A stretch of DNA of 64,000 nucleotides, taken from Cannabis sativa. Its lineage: Eukaryota; Streptophyta; Magnoliopsida; Rosales; Cannabaceae. A model generated the notes under the pieces. It had not been told where the DNA came from, did no database searches, and saw only the letters and a list, made by a program, of their open reading frames with translations. This document shows, in pieces, positions 57,051 to 64,000 of the stretch. Where the stretch lies: the NCBI RefSeq assembly GCF_029168945.1, contig NC_083604.1, positions 46,061,686 to 46,125,685 of the forward strand, given 5' to 3'. The position numbers were made by a program, and so were the translations under genes. Positions within the stretch are counted from its first letter, which is position 1; every line of letters begins with the position of its first letter.

Positions 57051-60000
57051 TGACTAGTGAAAATACTAAAACATACAATCCTAAATAATTTCTAAGGTTT
57101 TCAACAAACTGATATCAGTGTCCCGTTTAGGCGAGAGTCAAAGCTACCATCCATTGAATAGAGTTGTCGGCTCATCTAAAATTTTAAACATTCTAGCAAC
57201 CTTTTATTCGATCAAGATTGGAATTCAGCGTTGTCCCGTTTAGGCGAGAGTTAAGGCAATTCTATCTTATGAGCTTCCACCATTGTTTCGCAATTTGCAA
57301 GTCAAATATGGTCGCCACCATTAGGGAGATCCATACCATATAAAACACTTACATACTACTTATCTTTCGAGATTAAACGGTGCGAAATTGCTAATGAACG
57401 TTCCTCCATTAGGGAGGATTACTCACTAAAACAAACGCAATGTAAAACTAACAATGGAGATCGAATATCTTAATAATAAATCTCATTACTTAAAGAGAGT
57501 CGTATTTTCTTTGATTCTCTTTATTTAATCTATTTATTTTAAATATATATTTATTTAATTAAAATTTCCAATTTAGAATGAAAAATTCTAAATATAAATT
57601 TTAATTTAATATTTATAAATTTTACTTAGATATGAAAATAACATGAATTATTTCCATCTTAGTAATAATTTCCAATAAATATTTAGAAAAATATTGAATT
57701 TAAGTTATTACAAAATTAATTTAAATTAATTTACAACTCAAATTTAATTTTCTATAAATATATATTGCATTTCGAAAAATTAAAGTATTCAAGGATACAA
57801 TTTTCGAATATGCATGTTAAAATAAAAAAAATTAATCCTGGAAAAATTATTCTAATTTAATGTTGGCCCAAAATTAATTAATAAAATTAACTTACAACAA
57901 AAAATATGATTTTCCTATTTAATTAAATATATAAGAAAAATTTCAAATATTTAAGTATGATGATGAAAATCAACTTAAATATTAATTTTCTATTTAATTA
58001 AATACACTAGAAAAATACTTCAAGCAAAAATATCACTTATCTAGATTTTCCTTTGACTAATTAATTCAATTTCTAATAATATATTTTAATTCATTTATTT
58101 TAAATTAATCAATTAATGAAAAAATAATTGATTTAAGTTGGGCAAAAATTAAAATAAATAATTTACAACTTTAATCTATTTTTCAAATAAAATTCGAAAT
58201 TCCAGCATTTAAGAAATGCAATTTCGAAATATGATTAATAAAATAAAGAAAAAATATATTTTGAAAATTATTTAAATTTAGTTGAAAAAATTAAATTTCA
58301 ACTAAAAATAATTTTCTATGTAATTAAGTGTCATGAAAAAGAAATATTTAAGTATCATGATGAAAATCAACTTAGATATTTAATTTCAAATTAATTAAAT
58401 GTATTAAATTCAAGAAATAAATAATTAACTGTAGAGAAGGCTTAATTATCAATCTCTAGTTTAATACTAGGAAAAATATACTTAAAATAAATTATACCTA
58501 AATTAATTATATAAATAATTAATTTCACAATGTATAATATTTTCCTATTTAATATTAGAAATAATAAGTAGTCTAGAAATAACTATCTAGAAAATATCTT
58601 ATTTGACTAAGTATCTTTTCCACAAAATTTGAAAAAATATCTAATTTAAGTTGTATTAAAAAAAAAAAAAGAACTTAAATATTTTCAAATTTAAATTTAA
58701 TTAAATATCAAAAATTAAGTTGTAACCACTTAATTTAAAAAATATTCCATTTTAAGTTAATATTCGAAAAGGTATTAACTTAAAAAATATCTAAAATATT
58801 CCATTTTAAGTTAATATTCAAAAAGATATTAACTTAAAAAAAATATCTAAAATATTCCATTTTAAGTTAATATTCGAAAAGATATTAACTTAAAAAATAT
58901 CTAAAGAATCTTAATAACTAATGCCTAAAATTCCTCAACTTAATTTTGAAATTTTAAATCCAAAAGATATTCAAATTTAAGTTGATTAGTTAGAGATAAC
59001 TAAATATCAACTTAAATAGGAATATTTAATGAAAAATTTAAATTAAGCTTCAGAAAGAATCTAGATGGTTATAATTCTATATTTAATTAAATACAAGAAA
59101 ATACATATAGTTTAGCTTAGAATAAAAAAAATTTTAAACTATAATTTTCTTAAATTAATTTCAAAATAAATGAAATTAATTATGTTGCTAATCAATTTTA
59201 TTAGGTTAAACTAGTTTAATTAATCTAGTACAGTTATTCAAATCAGGCAAATGGGCCTTCACAATTGGGGTGGTTCATGTGAGAGGGTGCTGGGTTCAGT
59301 ATGTCGTACCCACTACTATGGCTCCCAACTCTCACACAAGGCCCAAAAGAGAGGAATTTAACCTTAAAATGAACAACTGTTATTAATTGAATAGGCCCAA
59401 AAACTAAATGGGCCTAAATAAAATCTATCAAGAACTATGACATTTTATTTAGCAACAACAACCTATATGCATTTATAATGAAATTAAACACATAGGCTCA
59501 CACAGGCACACTTTGGATGGGTCCTATCATGTTGCTAGGTCATACACAGATGAAAGAAGATTGTAAATATACCTGTTACAAATTATTTACTTGACGAAGG
59601 GAGCCATCAGATCATTAGATCTTGCAAAAAGTAACCATGGCTATTTGCAATCAAGTAATAATAGGTTTTGAAAACTTACAAACAAGCTAAAACGCATACT
59701 CCTGCAACAAGGTTAGCTGGATAGTTGGATGTAGGATTTATTTAATTTTAAATTAAATAATTAATTTCGAAATAAATAATTAAATAAAAAAAATATTTTC
59801 GAAAATTTAAATAAAAATTTTGAAAAAATTCGAAATTAAAAAAAAATTAAATTTAAAATTAAACCTACAATTTTGAAAAATTAGGTTTCAACCAACCTAA
59901 ATATCATTTCAAAATTTGCTAACTACTTTGAAAATTTAAATGTTATTTTATAAATAAAAATTAAATAAAAAATTAAAAAAGATAAATTAATATCTTTTTC

Positions 60001-60801
60001 AGATTTTAAATGTAATTTAAATAAATAAAATAACAAAATTTAAAAGTTAGGAAAATATCTTACATCTATTTAAAATTACATGATTATTGTTATCTAATTT
60101 TAAATTTAAATAAGGTCAAATTATTTTAAAAAAAATTAATTTAAAATATTAAAATCTGACCTTAAATTTAAAAATAAGATAAGATATAATCAAATTTAAA
60201 AATAAGATAGATTATTAAGCAAAAAAGATAGATACTAACTATTTTTAAATTCAAATTACACTAATATCATGAATTAAATTCAAAAAATATTAAATTAATT
60301 CATAATGATAATTAGAGTTGAATTAGGAATAGTAATAGTATAAATACAGAACTATACAAAAAATCGGAAGTTAATTCCATGAAAAAGCATGAAAAAACGA
60401 AGAAAAACGAAAAAATTGCAAGCTGTACGGACAGTATTCCATGAAAAAGTATGGGCGCGCATGGGTTGGCTTGGGCGTGAAACCTAGGCGCAGGGGGCTG
60501 CTAGCAGCCTCTCCGCGCGCGCAGGTGTAGCTGCTCAACCCCGATTTTTTCGAAACTTCAAAAAATCATAACTAATTCAAATTAAATCAAAATTGAGTTC
60601 TGTAAAGAAGTAACTTGCTTAATTTTTTCCATACTATCCAATAAAAATAATTCCAGAAATAGGTATTCAATTATTTTTTACGAAAATTCACAAACACCAA
60701 TCAATCATCAAATAACACTCAATACAACATGATACCATCCAAAAAAACATCAAACAATCGTTTTAAAGTCCAAATTTCTTGCAAGCAAATAAATTACCAT
60801 G
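57051..60801 (-). other. E2 leader, collinear with the E1 leader
   Basis: AT-rich tract equivalent to 45650-48519 but longer, with an extra ~0.6-0.9 kb of A/T-rich DNA around 57500-58500. It has no gag. It retains the GGCGAGAGT strings, three hairpin units (58741-58908), the segment around AGGCCCAAAAGAGAGGAATT, and a GC-rich patch (60420-60545) whose sequence differs from that of E1. Confidence 0.65.
58741..58908. repeat. 54-56-bp hairpin-bearing repeat, three copies (E2)
   Basis: CCATTTTAAGTTAATATTCG starts at about 58747; related copies start at 58801 and 58857. Each can fold TTAAGTTAATAT against ATATTAACTTAA. E1 has two units. Confidence 0.85.
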
Positions 60802-60813
60802 GCTCTGAGGCCA
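60802..60813 (-). other. Primer binding site of E2
   Basis: The minus strand TGGCCTCAGAGC lies two bases after the 5' LTR end. It differs from the usual copia TGGTATCAGAGC at two positions. Confidence 0.65.
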
Positions 60814-60815
60814 GT

Positions 60816-62707
60816 TGTTGGAAATTATTTTACCAGGATCTTAGATCTACTCACAAGTATGTTTATTAACACCCTAAATATGAACTTTCTAAAACGATGA
60901 AATAAACACATATAAAGTTTAGGAAACCTTACATTGGGTGCAGCGGAATAATATGACTCCTTCCGTTCAGATATCTAGCCCTCGATTCCTTTCTATAGCA
61001 GAGCATTATCAATATCTGAACCTGGATCTCTTTCTCTGAATCTTTGATGCTGAAACTCCTTCTTGCTGAAAGTCTTTCTTCACGATCTTCCTCACTATGG
61101 TTGAGGTATCACTTGCTGTGTGTGGGCACTACTCTTACACTAAGAATTTCAAAATTTGAGAGGGAAGAAAGAGAGAGGGAGTGGTCGGCCAGATAGGGAG
61201 AGAGAAGGCTCAGGTTTTTCTGAATCAGAAGTGTCAGAAGAAAAGTGTAATTTTCCTGAAGCCTTCACTATCTATTTATAGCATTCCACTAGGGTTAGGT
61301 TTGAATTATTTGGCATTAAAAATGTGAAAAAATCAATTTAAATTGCCTACAAAAGTGGCCGGCCATGCTTAGTGGATTTGGGCCTCACTTTTTGCAATTT
61401 TGCAGTTTTATCTTTTCTGCATCTGATTATCTCAAAAACGCCAATTTTCTAATTCAACCATTTAAATGCCAATTCTAACTATTTAATAACTTTAAATAAT
61501 TATCAAATAATATTGTCATTTATCATATTTATTAATTGAACCATACAAAGTATCATAATTAACAAATATGCCCCTAAAACTCTTTCTTTACAATTTCACC
61601 CTTAGTGAAAAAAATTCACAAATAGACATAGTCTAGTTTGAGAATTATAATTGATTAATAAAAACCAATTACATGAGTCTTACAAGCAATATTATCTCAA
61701 CTAGTACCGGGACCATGTGTCTATATAACCGAGCTTCCAATAAGTAGATCAAGAATTTAGCACTAAAATTCACTAACTTATTAATTCTTCGTTGAATCCG
61801 CGCATAGAACTTAGAATTGCACTCTCACTATATAGAATGCTCTATATGTTCCACCATATCGACGCATCATTAGTTATCCATTGTTATAATCCTAATTTGA
61901 TCAATGATCCTCTATATGCATGATCTACACTGTAAAGGGATTAGATTACCGTTACACCCTACAATGTATTTTATCCTTAAAACACTCGACCCCGTATAAA
62001 TAATATTTCAGCTTATGTGAAATGAGTACTCCACCATTTATGTTAGTTTGGTCAAGCTCGAAGGAGATCATCCTTTGCTTACTATTCGCCAGATAGAAGC
62101 TATACATTCCATGTTTATGCTAGCGCTCTCACTCAATTGCACTACCGTGTTCCCAAAATGTACGTATCACCCTGACCCAAAGGTAGGCTTAACTAACAAA
62201 TCAAAGAACACGAATAGCCTTTCAAGATTGAGCCTAATCATAACAGGATTAAGAACATTTGATCTAGGATCAACTAGGCGATATTGACTTGAATAGATAT
62301 TACGGTAAGTTTAATAAATCTAAGTCAAAGTTCAATATCGGTCCCTTTCGATGCATACTCCATGCATACAACCTGAGCTTTACTTTAACCAATGCTCTGG
62401 AAAGAACATAGCACTTCTCCAAATGCAAGTAAACTGTGTTGTAGATTATCATATCAGTAAAACCCTATGTCTGATAAATCTAGGAAACTTTATTCACATA
62501 GTCATGTTTACTTTCTAATGTGTTGACGACACAATAAACAGGATCAAGTATGTGAAAAGGGTCTCAGATGAATTTATACATTATGTACATATAATCATGA
62601 AATAAATCATGTGAACCATGCAACATTAAATGTTATTTCTGATCTTATATTAATAAGTAAATCTGATTATATTGAAATGAGTTTTATTTAGGGCGTAACA
62701 CCCAACA
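60816..62707 (-). repeat. 5' LTR of E2
   Basis: Runs from TGTTGGAAATTATTTT to GGGCGTAACACCCAACA on the plus strand. It is followed by AGAAC, the second copy of the target duplication. Confidence 0.92.
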
Positions 62708-63219
62708 AGAACACGAATAGCCTTTCAAGATTGAGCCTAATCATAACTGGATTAAGAACGTTTGATCTAGGATCAACTTGGCAATATTGACTTGAATAGA
62801 TTTTACGGTAAGTTTAATTAAATCTAAGTCAAAGCTCAATATCGGTCCCTTCCGATGCATACTCCATGCATCCAACCTGAGCTTTACTTTAACCAATGTT
62901 CTGGAAAGAACATAGCATTTCTCCAAATGCAAGTAAACTCTTGTTGTAGATTATCATATCAGTAAAACCCTGTGTCTGATAAATCTAGGAAACTTTATTC
63001 ACATAGTCATGTTTACTTTCCAATGTGATGACAGCACAATAAACATGATCAAGTATGTGAAAAGGGTTTAAGATGAATTTATAAATCAAATAGACAAGCA
63101 ATTGATAAAGTGAACCAAAACATACACAAATGAATGAAAAATACTTCTATTTCTTTATTGATGTTGAATAAAATAGATTACATTGAAATGGAGTTTTATT
63201 TAGGGCATAAAACCTAACA
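62708..63219 (-). repeat. 5' LTR of E1, inner part
   Basis: Resumes at AGAACACGAATAGCC, exactly where the outer part stopped at 49916, and ends ATAAAACCTAACA. CACTT follows. Confidence 0.92.
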
Positions 63220-63224
63220 CACTT

Positions 63225-64000
63225 CCCACACAATGACCCACTAGTGCTTAAATTTCAAATGGCTAGCACCAGGGTGGATCGAACGTTGGTTGACAATGAG
63301 AGTTTAGTAGATATCCTATACTTTGTAGCCATAAAAAGAGATGGGATTGGGACCTAAAGACCTAAAACCCTGCGCCTCACTAATATATGGGTTCACCAGT
63401 GACTCGATTCAACTGCACGGGATGATAGAGTTAGCCTTGATGATTGGTGAAAAACCTCAGAGTTCCACATTGATGTTCACCTTCTTGGTAGTGGATTATT
63501 CGATAGCTTACAATTTTGTGTTAGGAAGGTCGTCAGTCAACTGGTTGAAAGCAATCACATTCGTATATCATCTAGCTATGAAATTCCCAACTCTTGCAGG
63601 CATTGTCACCTTGAACGGATAGCAGAAAGAAGATAGAGAATGCTACAACATGTCACTCAGGATCGCCACCAAACCTCGAGAGCTAATAACGATGACATTC
63701 CACCGAGGATACAACCAAGTTAGGGAAACTTTATCAGAACTAGACCCCAAGTTTGTGAGGAAGTGCAAATTGAGTCGGTGAAAGAATTTGAGGAAATAAT
63801 AATTTTTGAGAAGATTGTAAAAGGGCTTCTCAAAGTCCTTAAAATAGAATTGAGGAAGTTCTCAGAAATGAATGTAGACGTGTTTGCTAGGGGACATGAG
63901 GACATGGAAGAAATTGACCCAACCGTAATGTGCCACCATCTCAATATAGATCCAAACGCAAGCCCAGTAAGGCAAAAGCGGCTGGCTCTAAATTTTGAGA
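63225..64000 (+). pseudogene. Gypsy G1 pol remnant (protease to start of RT)
   Basis: The plus strand gives a protease-like site (RTLVDNESLVDILYF, where the family has DNGSS), then in another frame GLGPKDLKPCASLIYGFTSD, MIELALMIGEKPQSST, NFVLGRSSVNWLKAI and MKFPTLAGI. Further on it reads DVFARGHEDMEEIDPTVMCH and PVRQKRLALNFE, the usual lead-in to gypsy reverse transcriptase. Frame changes near 63330, a stop at 63620 and loss of the protease Gly show decay. The remainder lies beyond the window. Confidence 0.8.

Larger units (their letters stand above)
49917..62707 (-). mobile_element. Angela-like copia element E2, complete, inside the E1 5' LTR
   Basis: Its LTRs are 49917-54211 (containing a 2.4-kb solo LTR; about 1,895 bp net) and 60816-62707 (1,892 bp). 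AGAAC flanks it at 49912-49916 and 62708-62712. A hand comparison of the first ~450 bp of its LTRs shows about six differences, fewer than in E1, in agreement with the nesting order. Its LTR tail (with ATTATGTACATAT and CATGCAACATTAAATG) differs from that of E1, so it is a distinct subfamily. The interior (54212-60815) has only eroded pol. Confidence 0.92.
39470..63219 (-). mobile_element. Angela-like copia element E1, full length, heavily nested
   Basis: The 3' LTR is 39470-41358 (1,889 bp). The 5' LTR is 48534-49916 plus 62708-63219 (about 1,890 bp once the inner element and one target copy are removed). CACTT flanks the whole. On its own strand the LTR starts TGTTAGGTTTTATGCCCTAA, the form known from the Angela lineage. 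The interior (41359-48533) has protease to RNase H but no recognisable gag. In a hand comparison of the first ~430 bp the two LTRs differ at about 17 positions, so E1 is older than its inner element. Confidence 0.9.
35014..64000 (+). mobile_element. Outer Ty3/gypsy element G1, split into three segments
   Basis: Segments are 35014-35989, 39126-39469 and 63220-64000 (continuing past the window). They become contiguous when the insertions with target duplications AAGGC and CACTT are removed. Its proteins resemble the Tat/Athila group of gypsy. Most of gag is absent, so the element was already internally deleted or is highly diverged. All younger layers lie inside it. Confidence 0.7.

Overview
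This is plant nuclear DNA, very probably from a eudicot. The evidence is spliced genes with GT-AG introns, a plant-only PDDEXK_6 (DUF506) gene, a FAR1/MULE protein, Ty1/copia and Ty3/gypsy retrotransposons primed by plant tRNAs, Helitrons with the plant-type 5' end, and an AT-rich background. I cannot name the species; a Rosales/Cannabaceae genome is only a guess. Nothing bacterial or viral is present as a free genome, and no CRISPR, tRNA or true rRNA gene was seen. Coordinates were read by hand and may be off by 1-2 bases.

1-9.3 kb: a three-gene cluster. It holds a 136-aa coiled-coil protein (+), a 145-aa protein with an RNase H1-N/viroplasmin-like domain (-), and an intact 772-aa FAR1/MULE transposase-type protein (+) with a 5'-UTR intron and three repeated promoter modules. 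Sub-terminal repeats and a 20-bp palindrome follow the transposase. The cluster may be one multi-gene MULE or a domesticated locus; I could not find terminal inverted repeats. 9.3-20.5 kb: an AT-rich spacer with a Tourist-like MITE, then a truncated gypsy element that keeps a decayed ANTISENSE gene just upstream of its 3' LTR, a second related LTR with its own antisense ORF, and a third LTR-like remnant.

20.6-27.3 kb: a complete Ty1/copia element (5,048 bp, 236-bp LTRs that read as identical, CCACA target duplication) with gag and pol in different frames. It sits between the upstream promoter and the TATA box of an intact three-exon DUF506 gene (271 aa). 27.7-34.6 kb: a run of Helitron-type elements (minus, minus, minus, plus), one with a Rep fragment and a possible captured exon, another with a nested MULE-type MITE (9-bp target duplication).

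35-64 kb: a deep nest whose layers can be separated by target-site duplications. A gypsy element (5' LTR at 35.0 kb, gag/pol remnants at 39.1-39.5 and 63.2-64.0 kb) was hit by (a) a solo Angela-like copia LTR (AAGGC) that itself carries a gypsy-type solo LTR (GGGCA), and (b) a complete Angela-like copia element on the minus strand (CACTT, 39470-63219). The latter's pol is interrupted by a 5S-rRNA-like LTR (GGTTC), and its 5' LTR contains a second complete Angela-like element (AGAAC, 49917-62707), whose 3' LTR in turn carries another solo LTR (CCACC, 51139-53533). The older Angela element keeps a long pol ORF but has no recognisable gag. The younger one has a badly decayed pol, which suggests it was mobilised in trans.
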